Notes: generated from the letters alone by a model not told the origin. A stretch of 64,000 bases of DNA from Bacillus sp. FJAT-22090 (GCF_007676755.1 NZ_VEBK01000001.1:372001-436000); one strand, 5' to 3'; shown: positions 21,892 to 31,337, counted from the first letter of the stretch. Numbers and translations are program-made.

Positions 21892-22635
21892 CTAATTCAC
21901 ACTTACCGCATGAAAACGTTTAAATGAAACAAAATGCTCTTTCCAATAAACATTACTTAGCTTTGCAATCTCCACGCCTTTTGAACCCGCATGAATAAAC
22001 TCATCGTTGCCTATGTAAATGCCCATATGAGAAATTCCTTCTTTATATGTATTTTCGAAAAACACTAAGTCTCCAATTACAGGAGTCGAAACAGGCGCAC
22101 TTTGAGTAAAATAACTTTCGCTGCTTTGTCTTGTTATAGTTAGACCAGCTTGTGTATGTACATAATGAATAAATCCACTACAATCAAACCCAGCTATCGT
22201 ATTTCCAGCGTATAAATACGGAATACCTGCCAATAAAGGAGCCATCTCTTGAACTAAGCGATAAACAGCTTGTCCATCTTCTGATAATGCCTTCGCTTCA
22301 TCCAGTGGATTCACGACGTTTACAACTTGTTCAGCTTTGACCTCATTCTTAGGAACTACTACTTCTGTCTTTGTTGGTATGGTTGGTTTTGCAACAGGTT
22401 TAGCCGCCGCTACCACAGAAACAGGTTTCTTAACAACTAGTTTTTGTTTCAAATAAATATTATCTTTCGTTAATTTATTCCATGTACGAAGGTCATTTAC
22501 CGTTACTTTGTACGTTTTGGCAATCTTCGTCAAAGTATCCCCCTTTTTCACCTCATGCAATGTATTCGCACTCGCATTTGCCGTAGTGACAAATGAAAAA
22601 AATAAGACTGTTACTAATAGCACTTTCTTAAACAT
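21892..22635 (-). CDS. LysM-NlpC/P60 cell-wall endopeptidase
   Basis: 247 residues: signal peptide 1-23 (ending ANASA), a single LysM domain about 26-68 ([19 protein letters not shown]...), a Pro/Lys/Val-rich linker 70-110, and an NlpC/P60 domain 125-240. The catalytic Cys lies in [13 protein letters not shown] (about 151), the His in ISHMGIYIG. Such enzymes cut D-Glu-Dap bonds and aid cell separation. It lies 28 bases upstream of the chemoreceptor gene and is divergent from the SCP2 gene. Confidence 0.92.
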   Translation of the reverse strand: MFKKVLLVTVLFFSFVTTANASANTLHEVKKGDTLTKIAKTYKVTVNDLRTWNKLTKDNIYLKQKLVVKKPVSVVAAAKPVAKPTIPTKTEVVVPKNEVKAEQVVNVVNPLDEAKALSEDGQAVYRLVQEMAPLLAGIPYLYAGNTIAGFDCSGFIHYVHTQAGLTITRQSSESYFTQSAPVSTPVIGDLVFFENTYKEGISHMGIYIGNDEFIHAGSKGVEIAKLSNVYWKEHFVSFKRFHAVSVN

Positions 22636-22761
22636 ATAGACCCTCCTCCTATTTAACTATTAATCTCATCATACCACGTAGCTTACGTAATCTCACTACT
22701 ATTTTTAAAAAGATTTCCCGGGAAATAGGTGTCGCAAATTATCGTAAAGTATGTAATGATA

Positions 22762-22785
22762 GAAAATGAATAGTTATTCATTTTC
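22762..22785. promoter_or_regulatory. 24-bp perfect palindrome before the SCP2 gene
   Basis: GAAAATGAATA-GT-TATTCATTTTC, eleven-base arms, ending 17 bases before the SCP2 gene start and just upstream of its AAAAGGGGA ribosome site. It could be a repressor operator or an mRNA hairpin over the leader. The binding protein is unknown. Confidence 0.5.
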
Positions 22786-22802
22786 AAAAGGGGATGTTTT
22801 AG

Positions 22803-23135
22803 ATGAATGAAACATGGAATCTAATAGAAAAAACAATGAATGAAAATCCTGCACCGATTCAAAACGAGAATGTTCGGTATGAATTTAATCTTACAGGAGA
22901 CGATGCTTGTATGAGGCAACTAATTTTGGCTGAGGGGAAGGCCACTATTACCGAAGACACATCTAGTAAGGCAGATTGTAAATTAACAATGAGTACGAAA
23001 GACTTTATGAAACTTCTCACAGGAGATTTGAATAGTACGACCGCTTTTATGTTTGGAAAATTGAAGGTGGACGGGAGTATAGGACTAGCTTTGAAGTTGG
23101 AGGGATTGTTGAAGGAATATTCGTTTGAAGGATAA
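22803..23135 (+). CDS. SCP2 sterol-carrier domain protein
   Basis: 110 residues consisting of one SCP2 fold: GKATITEDTSSKADCKLTMSTKDFMKLLTGDL and FMFGKLKVDGSIGLALKLEGLL. Bacterial SCP2 proteins bind lipids or acyl chains; the exact role is unclear. It is transcribed alone, divergent from the LysM hydrolase gene, behind a perfect palindrome, and ends in a bidirectional terminator shared with fliT. Confidence 0.88.
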   Translation: MNETWNLIEKTMNENPAPIQNENVRYEFNLTGDDACMRQLILAEGKATITEDTSSKADCKLTMSTKDFMKLLTGDLNSTTAFMFGKLKVDGSIGLALKLEGLLKEYSFEG

Positions 23136-23139
23136 GTCG

Positions 23140-23178
23140 AAAGGGCTACCCCAGAAATAGTTTTCTAGGTAGCCCTTT
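23140..23178. terminator. Bidirectional terminator between SCP2 and fliT
   Basis: Eleven-base perfect stem (23140-23150 with 23168-23178) between convergent genes. Confidence 0.82.
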
Positions 23179-23183
23179 GCTTT

Positions 23184-23537
23184 TTACTTCTTCTTATCAT
23201 AAAACGTACCATCACGAAATACTTGGTTATAAGGATCCATATAGGCATTAACGGACACTTTTTTCTTTTGTTGCTCAGATATATCTAGACGGATGTCTTT
23301 CATAAAGACCTTTAGCTTGGCTTGGAGTATTTTTTCTAGTTGAAGCAGCTCTTGTCCAAATTCCTGTTCTTCGTCGGTAAACGGTGGCTGGATATTGGGT
23401 TGCAGTTCCTCTCGTTCGGTCAAAAGTTTCTCAACTTGTTCAATTACCGCATCTCGTTTATCCTCTTCACGCACATCCAAAATTCTAGTTAAAAGCTCTG
23501 TAGCTTTCCTCCAGTCTTTTAAACTACCACGAATCAT
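23184..23537 (-). CDS. fliT: Flagellar chaperone FliT-like
   Basis: 117 residues, mostly helical, overlapping the fliS stop by four bases. The C-terminal end (AYMDPYNQVFRDGTFYDKKK) carries the NPY...DG.FYDK pattern of Bacillus FliT, the export chaperone of the filament cap FliD. Position after fliD and fliS supports this. The body sequence is not diagnostic alone. Confidence 0.75.
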   Translation of the reverse strand: MIRGSLKDWRKATELLTRILDVREEDKRDAVIEQVEKLLTEREELQPNIQPPFTDEEQEFGQELLQLEKILQAKLKVFMKDIRLDISEQQKKKVSVNAYMDPYNQVFRDGTFYDKKK

Positions 23538-23935
23538 ACTTCACCTGGTTGGCCATATTGTTTTTGACGATTAATTTGGATCACTTGTTTCCATGTATCA
23601 CGAAACTCAGTTGTATATCCCGCTACTTCATCTATCAAAGTAGAATCATTTTGAATATTAGCTTCCATTAAACGATTAATCATATATTCATATAAGGCAA
23701 GCATGGATTTAGAAACTGGTACAGACATATCCAATGTGATCATCAGTTCACGAAGAATATTTTGTGCTTTTTGGATATTCGTGTTTTTCATCTCGATATC
23801 TTTCGCTTCTATTCCTTTTTTGGCTTGGTTCAAGAACTTCAAACAGCCATTATATAACATAAGTGTCAATTCACCTGGTGTCGATTGAGTTACACTATTT
23901 TGTTGGTAGGCTTGATATGGATTATTCACAGCCAT
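23534..23935 (-). CDS. fliS: Flagellin export chaperone
   Basis: 133 residues, four-helix bundle. NPYQAYQQNSV at the N-terminus and LTLMLYNGCLKFLNQAKKGIE are the FliS hallmarks. It binds flagellin C-termini in the cytosol before export and, in B. subtilis, joins FliW in flagellin homeostasis. It lies between fliD and fliT. Confidence 0.95.
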   Translation of the reverse strand: MAVNNPYQAYQQNSVTQSTPGELTLMLYNGCLKFLNQAKKGIEAKDIEMKNTNIQKAQNILRELMITLDMSVPVSKSMLALYEYMINRLMEANIQNDSTLIDEVAGYTTEFRDTWKQVIQINRQKQYGQPGEV

Positions 23936-23974
23936 GATAACACTCCTCTTTTTGTAACGCTTGTACCATCATTA

Positions 23975-25471
23975 TTATTGTCCGCCGCCAAATGCATTCA
24001 TTAAATAGCTTGATTGATTATTCGCACGAAGAATTGCAGATTCCATTGCAGAAAACTGTTTGTAATAGCGACTTTCCATTACTTTAAGTCGATCTTCGAA
24101 TCGAGTAATTTGATCATCATATCCTTTTAAAGTTCGCCCAAGTGAAAATGTAGTACTTACAGCGCTGTCCGTACCAGCTTTTTCAATCACTTGTTTACGC
24201 GTATCGTCTAAAGTAGCTACTAATCTTCTCGCTAATCCTTTATCCGAATCCTTTTCCCCGTCTGCAGCAAAAAGTTGATATACTTGGTTAGGATCCTTTG
24301 AAATAGCTTCTCGCAATTTTGTTTCATCAATTACTAATTTACCATTTTCCAAGTAGTTTTTAGAAGTGGTAATGCCTATTTCACTTAATCTATCTGCTCC
24401 GGAAACCCCATTAACAGATGAATTTAATGCAGAACGTAGTTGGCTTAATGCACTGGAAATAACACTATCATTTCGTAGTGTACCACTTCTCGCCTTTTCT
24501 TCCCAAAGTTCAATTTCTTTTTCCTTCATATCCGCTTTTTGTTCAGTAGAAAGCGGTTGGAAATCTCTGTACTTCGTTTCACGAATCTCACTATTTAAGT
24601 TCTCGATTAGCTTGTTATATTCATCGACAAATTTAGTTACTGATTCAAGAATTTTATCGGTATTAGGGGCTGAACTAAAAGTAATATCTGTATTACTTGC
24701 TTTTTTCAGGGTAACTTCGAAACCATTGATTTGGAATGTATTGGATTGTCGTTTAGTTTCTAAACCGTTGTAAGTAAACTTGGCATTCTTGCCCAGCGTT
24801 CCATTCCCGTTATTTTTAGCGATCTGATTATTCTCGTCAACCTTTAGGAAACCATAGTCACCTGAAAAGGCAATTTCATTTTGTCCTTGAACGTATCCAC
24901 TGTTTTTTGCAGTAAATGCAACTTTACCCGTAAAAGAATCATAAAAAGCATTCACATCTGAGTTCTTATTAATATCATCCAAAACACTTTGCATAGTAGA
25001 ATTTTCATCAATTTTTATTTCGGTAGTACCCACAGTACCATCCGCTTTAATAGCACTAATTTTGAATGAAGCCGGTGGAGGTGATAAATTAAGCTCTGAA
25101 AGCTTTGTCTTTAAATCCGCCTCTGAATTAAGTACTCTACCACTACTCTGCATAGTAGCTGCTTCAGCTAGCTGTTCAACTTTAATTTTTCCAGTAAAAT
25201 CACTTGTCGAATTAACATTTTTTACACTTATATCGTCAGGTGCAGAACTAGTCACCGTTTTTTGAATATACGTGGATTGACGTAACATCGTATCGCTTGT
25301 TAAATTGCGAAAATCAAATAGCTTTTTATTTGCCGCTCGATAATCATCTCGTTGCCATTCCATATATTGTTTCTTTTGCATAATCTTATCTAAAGGAATA
25401 CGTTGAGCCTTCATTAAATCCTTGATTATCGACTCTGTATCCATACCACTTGCTAATCCAGTAATACGCAC
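23975..25471 (-). CDS. fliD: Flagellar filament cap protein
   Basis: 498 residues, FliD (hook-associated protein 2). The start is GTG (VRITGLASGMDTESIIKDLM) after GGTTGGTG. N-terminal FliD_N (1-100) and C-terminal FliD_C with coiled coil RFEDRLKVMESRYYKQFSAMESAI near residues 455-480 are present; central domains 120-300 form the variable cap. It caps the growing filament. Confidence 0.95.
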   Translation of the reverse strand: MRITGLASGMDTESIIKDLMKAQRIPLDKIMQKKQYMEWQRDDYRAANKKLFDFRNLTSDTMLRQSTYIQKTVTSSAPDDISVKNVNSTSDFTGKIKVEQLAEAATMQSSGRVLNSEADLKTKLSELNLSPPPASFKISAIKADGTVGTTEIKIDENSTMQSVLDDINKNSDVNAFYDSFTGKVAFTAKNSGYVQGQNEIAFSGDYGFLKVDENNQIAKNNGNGTLGKNAKFTYNGLETKRQSNTFQINGFEVTLKKASNTDITFSSAPNTDKILESVTKFVDEYNKLIENLNSEIRETKYRDFQPLSTEQKADMKEKEIELWEEKARSGTLRNDSVISSALSQLRSALNSSVNGVSGADRLSEIGITTSKNYLENGKLVIDETKLREAISKDPNQVYQLFAADGEKDSDKGLARRLVATLDDTRKQVIEKAGTDSAVSTTFSLGRTLKGYDDQITRFEDRLKVMESRYYKQFSAMESAILRANNQSSYLMNAFGGGQ

Positions 25472-25486
25472 GAAATCACCAACCCT

Positions 25487-25855
25487 TTATATTTTCTTGT
25501 CTACAAAAAGCCCAACAAAGTCACACATGGCTGCATACATATCCATCAATTTTTTTGAAGGAATTTCACGAACGACTTCATCTGTTTTCGAATTAATCAA
25601 TGTCACATAATACGTTTCCAACTCTTCATGATATTTGAAACGTAGTTCTGTATTAGTCGTCTCTAAAAACTTGTTCATACTATCTGACATTTTCTTCGCT
25701 TTTTCTGCAGGTAAATACTCTTGCTCTGCATTTTCCTTTGAAAGAGAATTGTTGTCATTTTGAATAGGAATTGTTACAACTGGTTCAATATCAGCTGTTT
25801 TTATAGACGTATTAAGTGGAACATTTACAACAGAATCAGAAACTCGATTGACCAT
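25487..25855 (-). CDS. flaG: FlaG family flagellar protein
   Basis: 122 residues; the C-terminal half (LRFKYHEELETYYVTLINSKTDEVVREIPSKKLMDM) is the FlaG domain. The N-terminal half is polar and variable. It heads the flaG-fliD-fliS-fliT unit behind a clear SigD promoter. FlaG affects filament length in other bacteria. Confidence 0.9.
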   Translation of the reverse strand: MVNRVSDSVVNVPLNTSIKTADIEPVVTIPIQNDNNSLSKENAEQEYLPAEKAKKMSDSMNKFLETTNTELRFKYHEELETYYVTLINSKTDEVVREIPSKKLMDMYAAMCDFVGLFVDKKI

Positions 25856-25894
25856 ATGGATCTTGCCCCCTTGTGAATATATATCTTACTGTAT

Positions 25895-25920
25895 ATATCG
25901 GTTGGAAATAAAGAACTTTA
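25895..25920 (-). promoter_or_regulatory. SigD promoter of flaG-fliD-fliS-fliT
   Basis: Minus strand TAAA, 15 bases, CCGATAT; exact to the SigD -35 and -10 apart from the first G of the -10. It lies 40 bases before flaG. The rest of the 25856-26088 gap holds a hairpin (CTAACC...GGTTAG, about 25988-26011) that may be a terminator of the decayed gene pair to the right. Confidence 0.82.
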
Positions 25921-26088
25921 ATAATTGTGCTTAAAAAGGTGTAAAATGAATTCTTATCCAGTCATGATTGCTAAATTTACATAAAAAAACTAACCATTGA
26001 AATAACGGTTAGCTTTATATGATAGCGATCACTATTTTTGGGATCGCCCTAATCTTAGAATATATGGTATAACATGCTGGCTAAACAC

Positions 26089-26473
26089 TTAGTGGATTGT
26101 GAATCCCGGCTGTCCCTCAATCCGTTCACCTTCTTTATCTTCTAATCCATGAGGCACATGCCAGTGCCAAGGATCGAACTTCTTAACCTCAGCCGGTGCA
26201 TCACTAGTATGGTAGCGTGAAATTTCAGTAGCACTTCACCGTTCCCGGCATACCAATCATAGTGATATTCAATTAAATCGTTTCCCTCGAAGATTTCTCT
26301 ACACCTAAGGTAACATCATAATGATGAAAAGAAATTTTTGCATTCACTTCTCTTCCCTTTTTATGGTCTAGTTTGTCTTTAGCTGTTTCGGAGGCTCTTG
26401 CTTCAAGAATTTCACCATAGATGTACTCAAGGTTAGAAAAAGTTATTTTACTTATGCCAAGAAGATTTTGCAC
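26089..26473 (-). pseudogene. Broken toxin-like gene (possible TumE/DUF6516 type)
   Basis: Starting at GTG 26473 (VQNLLGISKITFSNLEYIYG), the reading must shift frame near 26285 and again near 26205 to recover a continuous protein through LIEYHYDWYAGNGEVLLKF and FDPWHWHVPHG to TAA at 26089. At least two frameshifts, so not functional as read. The His/Trp-rich C-terminal half resembles small TumE/DUF6516-type toxin proteins, but this is a weak resemblance. It overlaps the end of the HTH gene upstream, as toxin and antitoxin genes often do. Confidence 0.5.
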
Positions 26474-27104
26474 TAGCTAACCTCACTTTATATGACCACC
26501 AAACTGAAGCGTCTGTGTCTGCTTCCGTCAATTCCTTTATAGTCTTATTGCCAAAAACCTCTTCTAATGGTCTGCCGTATTTTTCTTCAAGATCTTTTAT
26601 AGACTTTTCCAAATAAGTTATTTCATCTACTTCAGGTTCTTTGTTTTCAGCTTCCCAATTAGCTTTTAACATGGCAATCGAAACCTGTTTCCCATTCGTA
26701 AAAATGACTTCAGCATCTTTCGGAATTCTGAAACACTTTTTTCCTTCCTTTTCCACTCCTCTAATCTTACCTTCGCGTAGTCAAGTATTGATTGTCTGCG
26801 GCGATATGCCAATGTATTTAGCCACTTCAGTAGTCGAAAAAGCCGGAGTGCTATCACGGGCAGATTCCTCTGAAATATGTTGGAATAGCTTAAAAACACA
26901 CTCTACTAGCATTTCTTTATTATTAAATAAGTCCTCTTCTTTCCATTCTCTACTGTAATGCTCAGCACCTTTAACCGTAAACAACAAATTCTTAACAAGT
27001 GCAGCAGTAACAAGTTGGTCCATCTCGACCATCTTTTTCATATATTCATGCGCAGCGGAACTAGTTAAAGGGTTCCTTTCAATCACTGTTGGACTCATTA
27101 TCAT
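26448..27104 (-). pseudogene. HTH (excisionase/MerR-like) gene with in-frame stop
   Basis: From ATG 27104 the frame encodes a helical N-terminal region and an HTH (FSTTEVAKYIGISPQTINT), then meets TGA at 26781. The same frame continues for 111 codons (LREGKIRGVEKEGKKCFRI... to SAKSSWHK). In this HTH class the next residue is normally Trp (TGG), so TGA looks like a single nonsense change. An alternative is restart at GTG 26756. The two pieces were probably one DNA-binding protein of about 218 residues, partner of the overlapping downstream gene. Confidence 0.65.
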
Positions 27105-27107
27105 CTC

Positions 27108-27154
27108 ACCTCTTACCTCTTACCTCTTACCTCTTACCTCTTACCTCTTACCTC
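27108..27154. repeat. Seven-copy heptamer in the leader of the HTH gene
   Basis: Seven tandem copies of ACCTCTT on the plus strand. On the minus strand each copy reads AAGAGGT, a Shine-Dalgarno-like motif; the last copy (AGAGGTGA) is the ribosome site of ATG 27104. Copy-number change would alter the leader. Confidence 0.9.
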
Positions 27155-27260
27155 CATAATACCGTTTTACTTTCACTTATTCGACAAACAGAAAGGAAAT
27201 GGAAAGTACTTTTAAATTCTATTATTAGCCCTATATATAAAGTATACAACTTCAATAAAA

Positions 27261-27290
27261 AAAGAACCTTCCCATGGGGAAGATCCGATC
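27261..27290 (-). terminator. Terminator after the small coiled-coil gene
   Basis: Stem based on CTTCCCC/GGGGAAG around an ATG-centred loop with a run of seven T on the minus strand, downstream of the gene at 27351. Confidence 0.75.
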
Positions 27291-27350
27291 TTATTTTATA
27301 ATTTAATTAACATTGCTATCAGTAGGGATAATAAATTCCCTTTTTTCGCT

Positions 27351-27590
27351 TTAATGCAAAACAGTGTGCAATTGTTTTTCAAGGAACTGAACTTCTAGTT
27401 TTAGGACATCTAACTGACGATTTATCCTTGCAACCTCATTCGGAGTCAAATGATATATAAGAGCAAATTCTACCTTTTCTTTCATTTCATATAGTTTTGC
27501 TTCTATTTCTTCTAAGATCCGATCTTGATCTTTACACCATTGAAGTTGTTCTGTTAGAAACTTTCTTTGCTCTAGGCTATCTGTATCCAT
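27351..27590 (-). CDS. Small coiled-coil protein linked to the giant flagellin
   Basis: 79 residues, almost wholly helical and charged (heptad-like throughout, LEEIEAKLYEMKEKVEFAL). Start ATG after AGAGGAG. I do not recognise the family. It lies 190 bases downstream of the giant flagellin gene on the same strand. A broken paralogue exists at 32477-32706 beside the second flagellin region, with shared LYEMK...EFAL and a matching KQL..VLH end. The pairing with flagellin genes suggests an export chaperone or flagellin-binding role; that is inference. Confidence 0.7.
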   Translation of the reverse strand: MDTDSLEQRKFLTEQLQWCKDQDRILEEIEAKLYEMKEKVEFALIYHLTPNEVARINRQLDVLKLEVQFLEKQLHTVLH

Positions 27591-27783
27591 CGGACTCCTC
27601 TCTTGTCAGGTAGGAATATATCATATATCATCCTACTTAAACAGATTCAGCTATTTATAGTTTTACTCACAAAATAACATTGTAGAATTAAAATCCTATA
27701 AATTACAGATATCCTTTCCACTCTGAATTTTCTGAATTGCGTGAGTACCTGGTACTCAAAATATTACTTAGCACATTTTAATT

Positions 27784-30700
27784 TCACTTCAACAATTCCA
27801 ATACCTGCGCTGAAGATTGTTGTACTTGTGAAGTTAGTGTTTGTTGAACCTGTGATAATAGTTGTTCTTTCACAAGAATCATAGCTTGTTTAGCCATATC
27901 GGTATCTTGAATTCGGCTCATCGAAGTAGTTGTGTTTTCCTCTAGTACAGAAAGATTAGAAGCAATATGATCTAAGCGGTTTTGTGTTGCACCCACTGAA
28001 CCAAGTTCGCCTAATATAAAACTTAAAGCGTCATCAATAATTTTCAACCCTTTCGCCGCGTCTTCATAATTACGTACACAAACTACATTTGTGTCGCGCA
28101 ACATATTATCGAACGATGCAATCTCAACTTTTAAACTTTGACCGGCATTCGCTCCTACTTGGAAAGTAAAATCATTCCCCTCATAGCCGATACCTTGTCT
28201 TGCACGATAATCCACGTCTAAAGTATGAGATCCCGTCGATAGCATCAGCGAATCATGATTTAGAAATATTTTATTATCTTGAAAATAATATTGATTAGTA
28301 GTAAGTGCATTTCCGTCTAATTTGACAACAAAGGAGTTCGGATCAATTTCAGATTCCATCAAAGCTTCTCCTAATTCATGGTCACAGTAATGTTGTAAAT
28401 ATCCCTTTGGCATATTTGCATTCAATGAAATATCTAAAGACTCAAAGTATTGAATACTTAATCCAATTTCAGACGTCGTATTTGTAATATCAGGACGGGC
28501 GTTTCCAATTAGTTTTACCTGTTGTCCATTATACAAATAACCATCCTCTGTTTGGTTATTTGCTTTTGGAATTACTTGCCCATTCATCTCTACCTTATAA
28601 ATATAAGAGCCTTGTGGAACTGACTGTTGAAGGTCATCTGATGTTATTGAATAGATTTGATAATCTCCCGTATCATTATCTTTATTCGGACGGTAGATTC
28701 CATGTAACGAAAGCAATTTCGTATCATTATCATAAGTGAATCCGTTATCAGCGTCATAGGGTACTTCCAGTCCTTTTTGATAGACTCGAATAGCTCTGGG
28801 CTCGGATTGATCTTTCACACCATAATCAATTGTAGTGTTTGACAAACGAAAATCATAAGAGTCATTCCCCACTCTAGTTGAAGGACTCTCGAATACATAA
28901 TATATCTCAACTTCCGGTCCGGAAGTTTGTCCAGCATCTGGTCGAGCATCGCCATATAACTCAATTTTTTGGGTACCACTATTATAAAAATAGCCGTTCG
29001 TTTTTGACTCGTCATAATTCACTTCGGTTCCGTCGACTATTACTTTAAAAGTCATTGGATTAGGAATTCCATATGTTTCAGGAGCGTGAGTTAACGGGAT
29101 TTCTATCTTGTTATCCTGTTTCACCGCATCACCAGTCGGAACAATCATTTTAATTGAATATTTGTCTCCTATATTCGGACGTGCTGTTCCGTACAGTTCA
29201 ATCGTATTTGTCGCTGAATTATACTGATATCCATTCGTATCGGAATAGGAAATTTCTTCTCCATCATTACGATATACACGAATAGATTTCGGAGATACAT
29301 TACTTTCAAGATTGTAAATTTCCGAATAACTATTTAACGGAATTCCATACACTTCTTTTGATGTACTTGTACTGTCGTATACATAATCTATTTTAATCGT
29401 AGGATTTGAAGCTACATCTGGTCGAGCATCTCCATATAAGTTAATACGCCCATTTTCATAAGTGTAACCATTAGTTTTAGTTTCGTCGTAAGTAATTTCC
29501 CTACCACCAATGTACACCCGTAATGCCCGGTTCGACGAAAGATCGGTATCCTTCAAATTATAAGTATCTATATTCGAGTTTATCGTATACGTTTGAATCC
29601 CATTTCGACCATCCACGTCCGTAAAATACTCAATTTGTACACTTTCACTAGCCGACGGACGAAGGCTTCCATAAAACTCTATCTTTCCATTTACCGTATC
29701 TACAAAAACCCCATTTGTGCCTTCCACATCCGAAGGTCTTGCCGAAAGTAATTGGAATTTAGTAACCACTGTTCCCCCAACGCTAATTTTTAAGGACCGT
29801 GGTCCATCTTCTCCATGCATATTATAGACATCTGCACTCGTAGGAATTGAGGTAGTGTAAATACTATCTTGTAACGAATCTGCAATATATGAAAAACGGT
29901 AATAATCTTTTGCATTATCAATAGATTCATTTCCAATTATCGCTTCCCCATAAAATGTGATGGATGTGCCTGACACCATATAGTATCCACCCACTGGAGC
30001 TGCACCTGCACCATTCCAATATGTCAATTCCCTTGTTCCGCTGTCATTTACTTTTTGGATACGCAGGGAAGCGCCCGCTGAGTCCATCTTATATATTTCA
30101 GGTGAATCTGGAAGTGTTATTGTATTATTGGCAGGCGGAAGATTGAGTGTATCTGATGTAGGAATTACATTACTAGCGCCACTCGTAACGGTTAGACTGT
30201 TTTGATTAACCTCGATTTTTTTTATATTTCCTTGAGAGTCCGAATAAACGAATGCTGTGTTCCCATTTCCATCCACTTTAGGTGAAAAGCTATAACCACC
30301 ACTTCCATCATTTACATTGTAATCTGTAATACTTTGAACTCTAGTCCAGCTACCATTTGAGTATTTGTCTAAAGCTAAAGTGGAGCCTAAATTTGTTAGT
30401 CTTAATAGACCATTACTGCTGCTTGTTTGTTGTCCTAAAGCAGCAGCTGTATTTTCGACTGGATTACTACCACCATCAGATGGAACTATATATTGTCCAC
30501 CATCTCTGCTTGATGAAAAGACAATAGACTCACCGTCTGTCGACCACCTTGGGATATGATCGACAACCGTGGAAGCAATATATGATTCAGGCATTTTAGT
30601 TACTATATTTGTTGTTGGCTGAGAAGTAATATTATTTGAATTCGTTACAACAACAGGTTCAATCTTGTTGTATCCGACCTTATTTTGATCCCTATCGACC

Positions 30701-31224
30701 ATATGATTTTGAGAAGAACTCAACAATTGAATTGTTTTGGAAGCTGTACGATTTTCGTATATAAATTCTCCTGGGGTCTTATTTGTTAGCAACTTAATGC
30801 TATTGAACTCAGTATTTTGAACGATTTCATTCAAGTTTTTCTTTAGCTGATCAATCTCATTTTGAATAACAAGCGTGTCAGCCGGTGTCAAAGCATCTAC
30901 ACTTGAACCGACTTGTGTACTAGTCCCATTCATTGCCTGAACTGTCAACTCACGTATACGATGGACAACGTCTGTCATTTCTTGCATTGCACTATCAGCT
31001 GTGTTTAGTAGCGAGCTTGCATCCTGTACATTCCGTATCGCTTGATGACTACCGCGCTTTATGGCTAATAGCTTTTGACTAATTGCCAAACCAGAAGCAT
31101 TATCATCAGCTGTATTAATTTTCTTTCCTGACGCTAGCTTCCCAAGCGTTTTTTGCAAGCTAGTTTCCGTCTTTCTCTTCTGATTGTTCAACAACTTTGA
31201 TAGACCATTACCGTTCACAAGCAT
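27784..31224 (-). CDS. Giant flagellin-like protein with repeated beta-domains
   Basis: 1146 residues, about twice the usual flagellin size. Residues 1-165 are flagellin D0/D1 (SLQKTLGKLASGKKINTADD, ASGLAISQKL, SSLLNTADSAMQEM) and 1055-1146 the C-terminal D1/D0 (SRIQDTDMAKQAMILVKEQ ... VLELLK). Between them, residues about 220-260 contain a PD40-like strand motif (PRWSTDGESIVFSSSRDGG), followed by six to seven repeats of about 75-85 residues with the pattern Y(D/S)...NGY.YN....I.LYG.ARPD. These should form a string of surface domains on a filament. A SigD promoter precedes it. It could be a minor filament subunit, an adhesin or a receptor-like filament. Confidence 0.88.
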   Translation of the reverse strand: MLVNGNGLSKLLNNQKRKTETSLQKTLGKLASGKKINTADDNASGLAISQKLLAIKRGSHQAIRNVQDASSLLNTADSAMQEMTDVVHRIRELTVQAMNGTSTQVGSSVDALTPADTLVIQNEIDQLKKNLNEIVQNTEFNSIKLLTNKTPGEFIYENRTASKTIQLLSSSQNHMVDRDQNKVGYNKIEPVVVTNSNNITSQPTTNIVTKMPESYIASTVVDHIPRWSTDGESIVFSSSRDGGQYIVPSDGGSNPVENTAAALGQQTSSSNGLLRLTNLGSTLALDKYSNGSWTRVQSITDYNVNDGSGGYSFSPKVDGNGNTAFVYSDSQGNIKKIEVNQNSLTVTSGASNVIPTSDTLNLPPANNTITLPDSPEIYKMDSAGASLRIQKVNDSGTRELTYWNGAGAAPVGGYYMVSGTSITFYGEAIIGNESIDNAKDYYRFSYIADSLQDSIYTTSIPTSADVYNMHGEDGPRSLKISVGGTVVTKFQLLSARPSDVEGTNGVFVDTVNGKIEFYGSLRPSASESVQIEYFTDVDGRNGIQTYTINSNIDTYNLKDTDLSSNRALRVYIGGREITYDETKTNGYTYENGRINLYGDARPDVASNPTIKIDYVYDSTSTSKEVYGIPLNSYSEIYNLESNVSPKSIRVYRNDGEEISYSDTNGYQYNSATNTIELYGTARPNIGDKYSIKMIVPTGDAVKQDNKIEIPLTHAPETYGIPNPMTFKVIVDGTEVNYDESKTNGYFYNSGTQKIELYGDARPDAGQTSGPEVEIYYVFESPSTRVGNDSYDFRLSNTTIDYGVKDQSEPRAIRVYQKGLEVPYDADNGFTYDNDTKLLSLHGIYRPNKDNDTGDYQIYSITSDDLQQSVPQGSYIYKVEMNGQVIPKANNQTEDGYLYNGQQVKLIGNARPDITNTTSEIGLSIQYFESLDISLNANMPKGYLQHYCDHELGEALMESEIDPNSFVVKLDGNALTTNQYYFQDNKIFLNHDSLMLSTGSHTLDVDYRARQGIGYEGNDFTFQVGANAGQSLKVEIASFDNMLRDTNVVCVRNYEDAAKGLKIIDDALSFILGELGSVGATQNRLDHIASNLSVLEENTTTSMSRIQDTDMAKQAMILVKEQLLSQVQQTLTSQVQQSSAQVLELLK

Positions 31225-31337
31225 AATTTGTTTTCTTCTCCTTGTTGAGGTTTACTGTTTTTAGTACAGTTTTTTAGAATAGGAAATTACCTTTTTATAT
31301 GTATGAAACATTTAGTTAAAATAAGACTATAACTATT

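Noticed and set aside
27738-27762. GAGTACCTGGTACTC palindrome and the similar AAGCACCTGACACCC at 32440
   Set aside because: They look like short intergenic palindromes common in Firmicutes; two loosely similar copies are too little to claim an element end.
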